Positions 7,710 through 16,895 are shown, counted from the stretch's first letter. The stretch: 64,000 bases of DNA from Fimbriimonadaceae bacterium (GCA_019454145.1 CP075366.1:351564-415563); one strand, 5' to 3'. Translations and numbers: made by a program. The notes: generated by a model not told the origin, from the sequence alone.

Positions 7710-10148
7710 ATGATGCTTGGATGTTGGGTAGCTTTGATGACGGGTATGAGTGCGGGAGTAATAGATCAGAAAATCATCACGAAATCTGGTCGAGTTGACC
7801 TCAAAGAAGTCGTTTTGGCAGGTGGGGACTCTCCTGAGCAAGCCGCAGTCGTTGTGCGAGGCGATGGCTTAACTATTGACTTCACAGGAACGAAGCTTCG
7901 CGGAACGTCAGCTACCGTCGAGCCAGACCAGCGCAAAGGTTTTGGATTAGTAGTTCAAGGCAAAAACGTCACCATCAAGGGCTTGAACGTTCATGGCTAC
8001 AAAGTCGCGATTTATGCCGATGATGCCGATGGATTGAAACTTCTCAACTGCGATGCTAGTTACAACTGGAAGCAGAAACTCAAAAGTGGCCGGCTTCGCG
8101 AAGACACCAGCGACTGGATGAGCTTCCATGACAACGAACAAGACCAGTGGCTTCGATTCGGTGCAGCGGTTTATCTAAAAAATCTTGATGGCTTTGAAGT
8201 TCGCGGAGTTAATGCAACTGGCGGGCAGTGTGGCTTGATGATGACTCGCTGCAACGGGGGTACGGTTTGGAACAATAACTTCAGTTACCTGAGCGCTATC
8301 GGCGTTGGGATGTATCGCAGTTCGCAAAACCGTGTGATGCACAACAGCATTGATTATTGCGTTCGGGGGTATTCACACCGTTTTTACAACCGGGGCCAAG
8401 ATTCTGCCGGAATCCTGATGTACGAGCAATCCAGCAACAACGTGGTCGCTTACAACTCGGTCACGCATGGAGGAGATGGATTATTCCTGTGGGCCGGGCA
8501 GAGCACAATGGATACAGGTCAGGGCGGCTGTAACGACAACGTGTTTTATGGGAACGATTTTAGCCACGCTCCGACGAATGGAATTGAAACGACGTTCAGC
8601 CGCAATGTGTTCGCTAACAATCTAGTGCTGGAAAACTGGCACGGCGTTTGGGGTGGGTATAGCTACGATACGGTTTACGCCGGAAATACATTTGGTATGA
8701 ACGGGGAAGCGTTCGCTATTGAGCACGGCCAAAACAACAAAATTATCGGAAACACATTTCGGCTCGACACAGTCGCTTTGAATCTTTTTGAGCGTGGTGC
8801 CGACCCAGATTGGGCTTATGCAAAAGCTCGCGACACTAAGAGCCGAGATTTTGTAATTGCTCACAACTGGTTTGAAAAAATCCCAGGTGTAGTGTTCGAA
8901 ATCAGCAAAACAAAAGGCGTGAGTTTAACTGGAAACTTCGCAAAAGATGTGAAGTCAATATTTGGAAAGTTCGGGGGTGTCGAATCCGTATCAACACAAG
9001 GAGAAAATTACTTTGTCACTCCTGAAGATGCGAAGAATCAAACGAATTGGCCGATGGATATCACTCAGCCCGGCAGAGTAACGATTGATCCCCTTGCGTC
9101 CCCACCTGCGGTTTACATGGAAACAAGGGGATTGGTACGGCGAGCAGACGATGAGCTTGCGAGGTTCCAAGCTGAGATGTCGGAAATTGATTTTAAGCCG
9201 TGGCAGCTTGTTTCGGTGAACGACAAAAAAATAGAAGATTACACGCCTCGGGAGCGCAGAGATGCAGCGGCAAAACCATATTTTGTATCGCCTCTGGAAG
9301 AGGGAATTATGCCGTTCCTTGGCTCTCAAGTAAGTCGCGGGCGTTCGACAATTTTAGTCGACCAATGGGGGCCGGTGGATTACAAATCGCCCGTTCTCTG
9401 GTTAGAAGATTGGTACGACTCTCCCACAGGAGGCAAGTACTACGTTTTCAGAGTCGTTGGCCCGAAATCTGGCGGATGGCGAATCACCGAACTTGATGGT
9501 GGAGAGATCACAAAAATGCTTCCCGAATGGCGGATGAAAATTCCTACAACACCTCCATTCGTACCCGATGCAGTATCCAAGTTGAGAGGAAATATGGGCG
9601 ACCATATTCTTGTTCAGAGCAAAGGTCAGTTTAAGGTTAGCTTGGAATACATCGGCGAAGAAACTACCGATTATCGCGGAATCAAAACCGCGGCTGGAAA
9701 GCCTGTTACATTTGGCTACACCCACGATGAAGTTGGCCTCAACTGGAACGTTTCTTGGTGGAACTATGATTTCGACAAAATTGATCCCCGTGAAAAGCCA
9801 GAAGAGTTTCGCAAAATGTTCGAAACCGAACCAGTGGCGAATCAACGAATGAATGCGCTGGAGGAGGCTTGGGGAGGCTCACCTGCGCAGGGCGTGAACT
9901 CCAATCACTTCGCCACGCTCGCCGAAACAAGGTTCACGGTTGAGCCGGGTGACTACACTCTTTCGCTCACCAGCGATGATGGGGTTCGAGTTCTGCTAGA
10001 CGGCAAAGTAGTCTTTGAAGATTGGACTTGGCACGCGCCAAAATCCGACATTATTAAGCTCAAATTAGGAGGTCGTCATAACCTGAGGATCGAACATTTT
10101 GAACTCGATGGCTACTCGGCACTGCAGGCGAGGTTGACAAAAGACTAG
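7710..10148 (+). CDS. Secreted right-handed beta-helix protein with C-terminal PA14-like domain
   Basis: Large exported protein, probably carbohydrate-directed. After a short hydrophobic leader, residues of about 40-420 are a run of parallel beta-helix rungs with recurring N-N-x-hydrophobic text (NRVMHNSIDYC, NNVVAYNSVTHGGDGLF, NKIIGNTF), as in NosD/pectate-lyase-like folds. A linker domain of about 250 residues follows. The last 130 or so residues look like a PA14 domain (TRFTVEPGDYTLSLTSDDGVRVLLDGKV...HNLRIEHFELDG), usually glycan-binding. Two adjacent ATGs are possible starts. The Tat-exported phosphoesterase gene follows 29 bases later, so they probably share a transcript. No catalytic residues could be assigned. 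Confidence 0.8.
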   Translation: MMLGCWVALMTGMSAGVIDQKIITKSGRVDLKEVVLAGGDSPEQAAVVVRGDGLTIDFTGTKLRGTSATVEPDQRKGFGLVVQGKNVTIKGLNVHGYKVAIYADDADGLKLLNCDASYNWKQKLKSGRLREDTSDWMSFHDNEQDQWLRFGAAVYLKNLDGFEVRGVNATGGQCGLMMTRCNGGTVWNNNFSYLSAIGVGMYRSSQNRVMHNSIDYCVRGYSHRFYNRGQDSAGILMYEQSSNNVVAYNSVTHGGDGLFLWAGQSTMDTGQGGCNDNVFYGNDFSHAPTNGIETTFSRNVFANNLVLENWHGVWGGYSYDTVYAGNTFGMNGEAFAIEHGQNNKIIGNTFRLDTVALNLFERGADPDWAYAKARDTKSRDFVIAHNWFEKIPGVVFEISKTKGVSLTGNFAKDVKSIFGKFGGVESVSTQGENYFVTPEDAKNQTNWPMDITQPGRVTIDPLASPPAVYMETRGLVRRADDELARFQAEMSEIDFKPWQLVSVNDKKIEDYTPRERRDAAAKPYFVSPLEEGIMPFLGSQVSRGRSTILVDQWGPVDYKSPVLWLEDWYDSPTGGKYYVFRVVGPKSGGWRITELDGGEITKMLPEWRMKIPTTPPFVPDAVSKLRGNMGDHILVQSKGQFKVSLEYIGEETTDYRGIKTAAGKPVTFGYTHDEVGLNWNVSWWNYDFDKIDPREKPEEFRKMFETEPVANQRMNALEEAWGGSPAQGVNSNHFATLAETRFTVEPGDYTLSLTSDDGVRVLLDGKVVFEDWTWHAPKSDIIKLKLGGRHNLRIEHFELDGYSALQARLTKD

Positions 10149-10177
10149 CTTCAGTTTTCCTTGGAAGTTTGGGGCCA

Positions 10178-11116
10178 ATGCGAGTGGATCGAAGAGAATT
10201 GATGTTGATAGGTGCAGCCGGGTTGACTGGGCTCGCTCTACCCGGTGGATTGAAAGCCAGCGGTGGCCCCAAACGGGTTCTGCGGATAGCCCACATGACC
10301 GATATGCACGTTCAGCCTGAGCGCGCTGCTCAACAAGGATTTGAAAAGGCTCTGGAGGAGGTTCAGCGCAAATCACCTGACATGATCATGATTGGCGGCG
10401 ATATGGTGATGGACGTATTGGGTTCCGATATGGCCCGGGCAAAAACGCAGTTCGATATTTTCACATCTGTTGTCAAGGCGAATACCTCCGTGCCTGTTCA
10501 CTACGCATTAGGAAACCACGATGTCTGGGGTTGGAACAACGTTTCAAAGTACGAAAGTGATCCGTACTTTGGTAAACAATATGCGCAAGATCGAATTGAA
10601 CTAAGCAATCCGTATTATTCTTTTATCCAAGCGGGCTGGAAGTTCATCGTGCTCGATTCCACCCACCGCAAGCCGACGGGGAATGGATACACAGCGAGGT
10701 TAGATGACCTGCAATTTGAGTGGCTGGCAAGCGAATTGAATTCAACTCCGAAAACAATGCCGGTATTGGTGCTCAGCCATATTCCGCTGTTCTGCGCCTG
10801 CGCATTCCTCGATGGAGACAACGAAAAGAGTGGCGAGTGGCAGGTGCCTGGGGCATGGATGCATATTGATTTCCGCCGCATCAAGGATATTTTCCATAAG
10901 CACCCGAACGTTAAAGTATCAATCAGCGGACATATCCATCTTGTCGACAAAGTTGAATATCTCGGCGTGAACTACTTCTGCAACGGAGCGGTGAGCGGCG
11001 GGTGGTGGGGCGGCAAATATCAAGAATTTTCTAACGGCTACGGAATTGTTGAGTTGTTTGATGATGGTAGCTTTACAAACGAATACGTTGAATACCCTTG
11101 GACGCCACGGCCCTAA
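10178..11116 (+). CDS. Exported calcineurin-like metallophosphoesterase
   Basis: Two-metal phosphoesterase. The metal-ligand blocks appear in order: HMTDMHV (D-x-H), IGGDMV (GD), LGNHDVW (GNHD), LSHIPLF (GH-type His) and SGHIHL (GHxH). The N-terminus DRRELMLIGAAGLTGLALPGG resembles a Tat signal with RR and a hydrophobic stretch, so it would be exported folded. The ATG at 10178 has GGAAG about 10 bases upstream; an in-frame TTG at 10169 is less likely. The 4-base 3' overlap with the ABC-F gene is convergent. The substrate is unknown. Confidence 0.87.
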   Translation: MRVDRRELMLIGAAGLTGLALPGGLKASGGPKRVLRIAHMTDMHVQPERAAQQGFEKALEEVQRKSPDMIMIGGDMVMDVLGSDMARAKTQFDIFTSVVKANTSVPVHYALGNHDVWGWNNVSKYESDPYFGKQYAQDRIELSNPYYSFIQAGWKFIVLDSTHRKPTGNGYTARLDDLQFEWLASELNSTPKTMPVLVLSHIPLFCACAFLDGDNEKSGEWQVPGAWMHIDFRRIKDIFHKHPNVKVSISGHIHLVDKVEYLGVNYFCNGAVSGGWWGGKYQEFSNGYGIVELFDDGSFTNEYVEYPWTPRP

Positions 11117-13002
11117 CCTTGCTGAAGCTGAAGCCCTTCGTAGAAAAGAGTGTCTTCTTCCCACTTTGTCATAGCTTCTGATAAAGTTTTCTGCGCGGTT
11201 TGATACTCTTCAGTGAGCTTACGGATGTCCTCACCCTCGGCTGGGTCAGCAAGGATGTTTTCGATCCGAGAAATCTCTGCTTCGGCCTTTGCGACTGCAT
11301 TTTCAGAATCTTCAACAACCTGGCGCATACGGGCGATTTCTTTGCTGAGTTCACGCGGTGAGAGAGTCGGCTCTATTCGCTGAACCACCTGCGCCGATCC
11401 TCCTTTGCTTACGCCACCGGAAGTGCCGCGCCGGTATTCGGTATAGCCACCCAGATATTCTTTTGGGCCAGAACGGCGCACATCCAAAATGCGATTCGTT
11501 ACTTGGCTGAGCAACCAGCGGTCGTGCGAAATCAAGACAAGGGTGCCTTTATATTCGTTAAGAACTTCCGCCAGTGCCGCACGGGAATCCATATCTAAGT
11601 GGTTAGTGGGTTCGTCGAGTACGAGCAGATTCGGGTTGATCTGAGTGAGGGAAGCGAGAACCAGCTTGTTTTTTTCACCGCCGCTAAGCGAGCGTATGGA
11701 GCGGAATACATCCTCCCCGCTGAACAGAAAGCGTCCGAGCAGATTCCGGGCTGGCCCGGCATCCATTCCCATTTCAAATACCATGTGGTCAAGCGGAGAG
11801 TCGTCTAAATCAAGGTCGGCGACATCTTGCGAGAAGTAACCGAGTTCTACCCGCGAGCCAAGTTTTGCCGAACCATCAACTGCCTTGTGCCGACCCAAAA
11901 TCGTTTTGATGAGCGTAGATTTGCCCGCCCCGTTTTCACCAACGATCCCCCATCGTTCGCCGTAGCGGACTTCCCAATCTAAGTCCTTAAACAACGTTTC
12001 ATCTGGGAATCCGACCGAGAGTTTCTCGGTTTTGATGACGACATCGCCTGAGCGGGTGACTTTGCCAAAACCCACTCGCATCGAAGCATCTTTGGTTGGA
12101 GCTTGGATTTGCTGCTCCTGCAATCGGTGCATATGTTTTTGCCGACCACGAGCCTGGGCCGTGCGCTGGCTGTTCATAAATCGGCGGACAAATTCATCCA
12201 ATTTGGCGATCTGCTGAGCCTGCTTAGCCGCGATATCAGCCTGGCGGGCTTCATCTTCCTCGCGGAGCTTGAGATACTTATGAAAGTCGCCTTCGTAAAT
12301 CGAAACCGTGCCGTTGCGGAGTTCGATAAACTTTGTCGCGGTGTTTTCCAAAAACGAGCGGTCGTGACTGACCAGCAAAATCGCCCCGTGGTACTGCTTA
12401 ATCCACGATTCCAGCCATTCCGTTGCTTGCAAATCCAGGTGGTTGGTTGGCTCGTCGAGGATGAGCAGGTCGGGTTCTTCGAGGAGCAACCGGGCAAGGG
12501 CAAGGCGGGTGCGCTCGCCGCCAGAAAGGGAATCTGTAATGCGCTCGAAATCGGCTTCTTCAAACCCCATCCGGTTCAAAACGGTAATCACATCGCGCTC
12601 GGCCGAATACCCCTCGCTGTCGTTAAAGTGTTCGTGGAGCAGAGCAAACTCGGCGAAGTCGTCGTCGGTCGGGTTGTTCTCCAGAATCTTGGTGAGTTCA
12701 TCTAGCCGGGTTTTGATTTCGAGTAGGTGTTCTAAACCAGATTGCGCTTCTTGCAGTACGGTTCGCCCGGCGGTGACGGGGTGTTCTTGCCGCAGGTAGC
12801 CGACTTTGGCTCCGCGTTGAAGGTTCACCGACCCACGATCTGGTTCGAGCTGTTGGGTGATGAGCTTGAGGAGAGTGGTTTTTCCTGTTCCGTTCCGTCC
12901 AACGAGGGCTACCTTTTCGCGCTTTTCGATACGAAAAGTAACGGAGTCGAGAATGATGTCGACACCGAAAAGCTTACGCAAGTTGGCTACGGATAGAATC
13001 AC
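11113..13002 (-). CDS. ABC-F family ATPase
   Basis: Soluble twin-ATPase of the ABC-F family, which acts on ribosomes rather than in transport. The first ATPase domain has Walker A GRNGTGKT and signature LSGGERTRLALARLL. The linker is rich in charged residues and includes RGRQKHMHRLQEQQ. The second domain has GENGAGKST and LSGGEKNKLVLA. Both have the LDEPTNHLD Walker B. A C-terminal coiled coil of about 90 residues ends the protein, which resembles the Uup-like subgroup. There is no transmembrane region. The GTG start is preceded by a promoter-like block shared with lysS (13015-13047). The exact subfamily is uncertain. Confidence 0.92.
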   Translation of the reverse strand: MILSVANLRKLFGVDIILDSVTFRIEKREKVALVGRNGTGKTTLLKLITQQLEPDRGSVNLQRGAKVGYLRQEHPVTAGRTVLQEAQSGLEHLLEIKTRLDELTKILENNPTDDDFAEFALLHEHFNDSEGYSAERDVITVLNRMGFEEADFERITDSLSGGERTRLALARLLLEEPDLLILDEPTNHLDLQATEWLESWIKQYHGAILLVSHDRSFLENTATKFIELRNGTVSIYEGDFHKYLKLREEDEARQADIAAKQAQQIAKLDEFVRRFMNSQRTAQARGRQKHMHRLQEQQIQAPTKDASMRVGFGKVTRSGDVVIKTEKLSVGFPDETLFKDLDWEVRYGERWGIVGENGAGKSTLIKTILGRHKAVDGSAKLGSRVELGYFSQDVADLDLDDSPLDHMVFEMGMDAGPARNLLGRFLFSGEDVFRSIRSLSGGEKNKLVLASLTQINPNLLVLDEPTNHLDMDSRAALAEVLNEYKGTLVLISHDRWLLSQVTNRILDVRRSGPKEYLGGYTEYRRGTSGGVSKGGSAQVVQRIEPTLSPRELSKEIARMRQVVEDSENAVAKAEAEISRIENILADPAEGEDIRKLTEEYQTAQKTLSEAMTKWEEDTLFYEGLQLQQG

Positions 13003-13014
13003 GGGGCAGGGTGG

Positions 13015-13047
13015 AGTTTACTTTTTGAGGGGGAATTGGGTTCGGGA
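13015..13047 (-). promoter_or_regulatory. Promoter-like block upstream of the ABC-F gene, shared with lysS
   Basis: Read on the minus strand, TCCCGAACC is followed after 11 bases by CAAAAAGTAAACTC. The TAAACT hexamer lies 12 bases before the GTG start. The same two words, 10 bases apart, occur before lysS with the same 12-base distance to the start. GAAC-type upstream words are typical of ECF promoters, but the sigma factor used is unknown. Confidence 0.5.
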
Positions 13048-13069
13048 AGGAGATTTTCTGCGTTTCGTT

Positions 13070-13089
13070 GAAACAAACCAGTTTGTTTC
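13070..13089. promoter_or_regulatory. Perfect inverted repeat upstream of the RHS/PLA2 gene
   Basis: GAAACAAAC, a 2-base gap, then GTTTGTTTC: a perfect 9-base inverted repeat about 12-30 bases before the possible start codons of the toxin-like gene. It could be an operator or a short hairpin; there is no T-run after it, so it is not an obvious terminator. Confidence 0.4.
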
Positions 13090-13101
13090 CTGGTTATATC
13101 A

Positions 13102-14175
13102 ATGTATAGAGAGAAACTTATGGCAATGTCGAAAACATATTATTCTGTAGATGGGGTTATCATTGGCGAGCACCGCTCCGGTGAGACTAGCTCACGCGAT
13201 TATCTGCACGACCATCTGGGCAATGTGGTTGCGGTGTTCCAAGATGACTGGGAGATAGGGATGGCTTCTTACGATCCATCTGGCGAGTTTTTGACGAACT
13301 GGAATATGAGCGACTATCGCTTTGCTTGGAACGGAGCCCACGGGTATAGAAGCACTGGACTTGAGTGGAGTTCGCACTATGTGCGGGCACGTCACTACTC
13401 TTTCATGGATGGAGCCTGGACAACCAGAGACCCACTCTGGCCAAACGAAATGCCATATGGATATGTGGAGGGAATGGCAATGAGCAGAATAGACCCAAGC
13501 GGGATGGACGTCCATCCGGGAACTCGCCCCAGTGGAGGAGTGGGATGCACTCCCGCCTGGAACGCATATATCTATGAATTCTGTAACAGTTGTTCATCGC
13601 ATTCAAATGCTCTCGCTTGTTATTTGCAGTGCGACCAGATGGCAAGGTCTTATCATCGTGCGTGCGGCAAACCCAAGCCTGGCCCCGGAGCATTTCTCCC
13701 GCCTAACAACAAGCGGGGGCCAGTAGCACCGAGATTTGTTCCCCCATCACCAATCGGGCCTCCGTTTGTTCCAGGGTGGGATCCTGTTAGTTTCCAGTAT
13801 GGAAACTGCTGCGGGCAAACCAAAAAGTGTAATTGCTTCGATATAACAAGCGGACGAGCCCTAGACTGCCTTGACAAAGCATGTGCACGACATGATGATT
13901 GTCTTGGCGGAACAGTTCAATCTGTTATTAATGGATTAGGGCCTTGTGATTTACAGTTGTACAACGACCTTACCAAATGCGACTGCAATACAATGTATAC
14001 GCATCCAATGGATCGAGAAAATTGCGAAACCGCAAAGTTCAGGATGATGAACGGGTTTATACTGCTCGGAGTTGGAGCTGGCCCGATCAAAAGAGGCATT
14101 AATAGTAGAATTCAGGGAATAGTCAATTGGGGCAACGATACAAAAATCGGGTGGCCTTTCTCGACTGGATGGTAG
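13102..14175 (+). CDS. RHS-tip protein with C-terminal phospholipase A2-like domain (toxin candidate)
   Basis: Residues 10-135 match the conserved RHS core that normally ends a long RHS/YD-repeat protein: RDYLHDHLGNVVAVFQDD, YRSTGLEW, YVRARHYSFMDGAWTTRDPL and a closing RIDPSGM. A Cys- and Pro-rich linker follows. The C-terminal variable part carries a secreted-PLA2 signature: the calcium-loop-like YGNCCG (233-238) and the catalytic-helix motif CARHDDC (261-267) with His264-Asp265, plus further paired cysteines. In RHS proteins the part after the core is the toxin, so this is a predicted lipid-hydrolysing effector. The long repeat body is absent, so it is either a truncated or displaced toxin tip. 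The ATG at 13102 or 13120 may start it. An ankyrin gene follows after 5 bases. Confidence 0.8.
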   Translation: MYREKLMAMSKTYYSVDGVIIGEHRSGETSSRDYLHDHLGNVVAVFQDDWEIGMASYDPSGEFLTNWNMSDYRFAWNGAHGYRSTGLEWSSHYVRARHYSFMDGAWTTRDPLWPNEMPYGYVEGMAMSRIDPSGMDVHPGTRPSGGVGCTPAWNAYIYEFCNSCSSHSNALACYLQCDQMARSYHRACGKPKPGPGAFLPPNNKRGPVAPRFVPPSPIGPPFVPGWDPVSFQYGNCCGQTKKCNCFDITSGRALDCLDKACARHDDCLGGTVQSVINGLGPCDLQLYNDLTKCDCNTMYTHPMDRENCETAKFRMMNGFILLGVGAGPIKRGINSRIQGIVNWGNDTKIGWPFSTGW

Positions 14176-14180
14176 ACAAA

Positions 14181-14531
14181 ATGAACCCCAAGCAACTGAA
14201 CTCGATACTACTCGCCGTCCTCATCGCCGTTTGTCTGAGTTGCTCGCCATACCAGCCCGAGCTTCATAAAGCCGCGGCTAAAGGAGATTTGGCACATGTC
14301 AAATCTATTATTGAATCGGGGGTCGATGTGAATATCGGGGATGAAAATGGAAACACCGCCTTATACTCAGCCGTATCCGCTTCCCAGTGGGAAGTTGCTG
14401 ATTACCTTCTCAGTAAAGGAGGCAAGTTAGATTATTATGATAAAAGCAACTTCAATCCCAAGTACGGTATTGCCAAAAACGGTACCGAAGCTATGAAAGC
14501 CTGGATAAGAAAGAATTATTCAAAACTCTAA
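14181..14531 (+). CDS. Small exported ankyrin-repeat protein, candidate immunity protein
   Basis: About 116 residues from the ATG at 14181, with a hydrophobic leader ending LIAVCLSCS that may be a weak lipoprotein signal. At least two ankyrin repeats follow (ELHKAAAKGDLAHVKSIIES, then GNTALYSAVSASQWEVADYLLSKGG). It starts 5 bases after the stop of the RHS/PLA2-like gene; another ATG at 14169 would overlap that gene. Ankyrin proteins are a known class of immunity proteins in polymorphic-toxin loci. An exported one would fit a toxin acting on membranes from outside. The role is inferred from position and family. Confidence 0.7.
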   Translation: MNPKQLNSILLAVLIAVCLSCSPYQPELHKAAAKGDLAHVKSIIESGVDVNIGDENGNTALYSAVSASQWEVADYLLSKGGKLDYYDKSNFNPKYGIAKNGTEAMKAWIRKNYSKL

Positions 14532-14573
14532 ACTGCATTCAACGACTTTTCCTACAAAAAACTATGGTGCCTC

Positions 14574-14685
14574 TTAGCCAATAAATGTGAACATCACCCG
14601 ATCGTCCGCGCGGAAAGCCTCAGAATTGTCCTGGTGCGAGGACTGCTTATTGAAAGATTCCCTGAGGAGCGGGTGGCCCAACGGC
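14574..14685 (-). pseudogene. Detached 3'-end copy of the 16158-16895 gene
   Basis: On the plus strand, CGGAAAGCCTCAGAATTGTC and TGCGAGGACTGCTTATTGAAAG match, with few changes, the end of the minus-strand gene at 16158-16895 (around 16174-16233), with an 18-base deletion between the two words. In translation, QSSHQ and a final FRADDRVM-like end parallel QSSHQ and RFSARTMG. It is an orphan C-terminal fragment with its own stop, separated from the parent gene by the 14845-15891 gene. Confidence 0.6.
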
Positions 14686-14844
14686 GGCCCTTCTTCTGCG
14701 TTCAGGTTGTCGGAGAGAGTGTCGTCTTCCCGCGTCTCACATCTTTTGAATGCAGGCTCAGCAATCTCCCTTGGGCTGATGCGAGTTCTGCCCTGCCGCC
14801 GACAAGAAGACGGTCGCGGCACGAACCAAAGGCCCGAACCGGCA

Positions 14845-15891
14845 TTATTCTGGTTTGAACGTTTCGAGGATGGAGCGCACCTTCTTCTCTCCGCCCGCTG
14901 CTTTGCTCGCTTGGACGTGCACGATCCACTCCCGCCCTTCCTGGGCCAGGGCGACGCCGCAGTAGTAGGACGGCACGCCGGCATCGTCGAAATCAAGCGC
15001 GAACTCGTGGCCGGAAACACCCCCGACCGTAACTGGGCGGACTTTGGAGCCGCGGACCGTCATCGCCGGAGTCACCGTGTTCTTCTGGAGCCCCTCGGCG
15101 GTTTTGAGCGTCGAAGACACCACGGAATCGCTGTACTTGGAGGCGAAGATCACCGCCGAGATCGGGCCCATCGGCATGTTCGCGCCAAAGCCCTGACCTC
15201 CGGGGCGCGAGGCGTCGAGCGGGACGCGCGGGTAGACCTGAAAAACCCCCGGCGCGTTGATCGAGCACATCAGGCCGGGCAGTTTCTGGGGCTTGAGGGC
15301 CAAGTCGGCTAACGTTTTCGCATCGTCGAACTTCACCGCCGCAACGCTCTCGACGATCATCTTCAAAATATCCTTCACCGCAGGGATTTCGTTGCTGCCG
15401 ATGAGTTCCAGGCACCATTGCTCCTTAGAATCGCCCCACGCGAGGTAGCGTCGCCACGAGTCAGCCAGCTTGTCTTCGTGCGAATCCAGCCACGCCGGGT
15501 AGCCGCCGACCTTCGTTTCAGTGACCGTCCGATCCACAAACTTTTGCTTAAAAGCCTCAAGGATGTCGTTACTTCCCGTCATCTGTACAAAGCGCTCCGC
15601 TGCTTCCTTTGAGGCGGCGAACATGTCTTCCGCCAGTTCGCGGTTGGTCTTGCGCGGAGCGGACGTGTACGTGTAGTAGCTCAGCGTGGTGAGCACGTGC
15701 GGCGTGCTGCCTGCCCATTTATAGGAAGCAGCGCATCCGGTCGTCTCCTTCTCCTGCTTCATATCTTCCTGGCTCATCAGAACCGGGCTCATGTTGTCGA
15801 GGAAAACCATGCTGGTCTTCGCGGCGGGGATGAAGACTTGCTGAGCCTTGGTTTGCGGCGCGAGCAAGAGGAGGGCAACGAGCGAGGTCAT
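14845..15891 (-). CDS. Hypothetical secreted protein, GC-rich
   Basis: No family recognised. The start at 15891 gives a clean signal peptide (MTSLVALLLLAPQTKAQQ) and a mature protein of about 330 residues with mixed helix and strand text and no repeats. An upstream ATG would add 13 residues. The gene is noticeably richer in G and C than its neighbours, suggesting separate ancestry. It lies between a detached 3'-end copy (14574-14685) and the intact gene that the copy derives from, so it may be inserted cargo. The 266 bases upstream of it (15892-16157) hold nothing I can identify. Confidence 0.65.
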   Translation of the reverse strand: MTSLVALLLLAPQTKAQQVFIPAAKTSMVFLDNMSPVLMSQEDMKQEKETTGCAASYKWAGSTPHVLTTLSYYTYTSAPRKTNRELAEDMFAASKEAAERFVQMTGSNDILEAFKQKFVDRTVTETKVGGYPAWLDSHEDKLADSWRRYLAWGDSKEQWCLELIGSNEIPAVKDILKMIVESVAAVKFDDAKTLADLALKPQKLPGLMCSINAPGVFQVYPRVPLDASRPGGQGFGANMPMGPISAVIFASKYSDSVVSSTLKTAEGLQKNTVTPAMTVRGSKVRPVTVGGVSGHEFALDFDDAGVPSYYCGVALAQEGREWIVHVQASKAAGGEKKVRSILETFKPE

Positions 15892-16157
15892 TTTTCTATT
15901 CTGACGAATTAGCGTTCGCTCAAGCATCAATAACTGATAAATCGGTTGTGCCTTCCCAGTTCAGTGCATAGCTGAATTTAATTGGCAAGGTGCATTGATG
16001 GTATGCCTTTCTAAAGGTCAAATTTGGAATCGAAGCCCAGGATGCCTTAAATGCGCCGTAAAAATTTTGCTTTAGATTTTGGGAATTTGCTTTTAGCAAG
16101 CCTGTCGGCACTGTTCGCGGCAGTTGGAAAACGATTTTGAGCAGAAAGAGTTTCCAA

Positions 16158-16895
16158 TCACCCCATTGTCCGAGCGGAAAACCTCAGAATCGTCTCTACT
16201 GTTTTTGCCTGATGCGAGGACTGCTCATCCGAAGTCAACCCCTGCGGGTGGTAGAGGTAGTCGGCGACGGGAACGCCCACTGCGCTCAGATCATCGTAAA
16301 GTGCGCGGCCCAGAGCCACAACCAGCGGTTGACCGGCACTTACATGAACCTCGCGCCCAGGGCCGTGCCACCAGGCTTCTAACAGCGGTCGGTCATTTTG
16401 TTCGGCATGGAGCGAAGGGTGGGTGATCCAGATGCCGAGGCGGTGCAGTTCGTGCAGAATCCGCGCTTTCTGTTCGATGCGGAGCAGAAACGGCTGGTTC
16501 ACCGAATAATCCCGTTGAACTAATTCCGCCAGCACGTGCCAGATCGGCGAATTTCGTTCTTCATCCGAACTCTCTAAACCGGGAACGAGTTCAGGTTCGC
16601 CAGCACCAAGGCAGTAAGGAGTCCGCAAAAACGAGTTCGGCGAAGTGTGCTCGCCAACCTTCAAAAATCCGGACTTGACTACGGTGCCGAGTTCGTTAGG
16701 CAAAGTGATACGTTCCCTTGGAATCAGCAAAAGGGTTTTAACGGGTTTTGGTTTCCAAAAATAGCGATAGGTTTCCGCGGCAAGGGCGACATCTACGGTT
16801 TCCGCATGAGGAATCCCTTGCTCGGACAGCCACAATTGACCGCGCAGGAAAGCACGCCCAATCGTTGTGATCATCTCTTGAGGGATGACGGCCAT
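16158..16895 (-). CDS. Hypothetical cytoplasmic protein
   Basis: No family recognised with confidence. There is no signal peptide or membrane helix. Notable text includes RTPYCLGAGEPELVPGL and a C-terminal LVVALGRALYDDLSAVGVPVADYLYHPQG, whose GRALYDDL...HPQG layout is loosely like the end of uracil-DNA-glycosylase-type folds, too weak to call. The ATG has a TATCGT box 6 nt upstream (16902-16907), consistent with leaderless transcription. The last 25 or so codons have a degraded second copy at 14574-14685. Confidence 0.65.
   Translation of the reverse strand: MAVIPQEMITTIGRAFLRGQLWLSEQGIPHAETVDVALAAETYRYFWKPKPVKTLLLIPRERITLPNELGTVVKSGFLKVGEHTSPNSFLRTPYCLGAGEPELVPGLESSDEERNSPIWHVLAELVQRDYSVNQPFLLRIEQKARILHELHRLGIWITHPSLHAEQNDRPLLEAWWHGPGREVHVSAGQPLVVALGRALYDDLSAVGVPVADYLYHPQGLTSDEQSSHQAKTVETILRFSARTMG

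Noticed and set aside
12103-12705. 200-codon plus-strand ORF opposite the ABC-F gene
   Set aside because: It is an antisense shadow; the minus strand carries both Walker motifs and signatures of a real ABC-F protein.
14587-15312. 241-codon plus-strand ORF across 14.6-15.3 kb
   Set aside because: It has Arg/His-rich text typical of antisense to a GC-rich gene. The minus strand has a signal peptide and coherent protein-like text.
16158-16895. Calling this gene a uracil-DNA glycosylase
   Set aside because: Only a loose C-terminal GR...HP similarity; the catalytic and Fe-S motifs of that superfamily are not visible.
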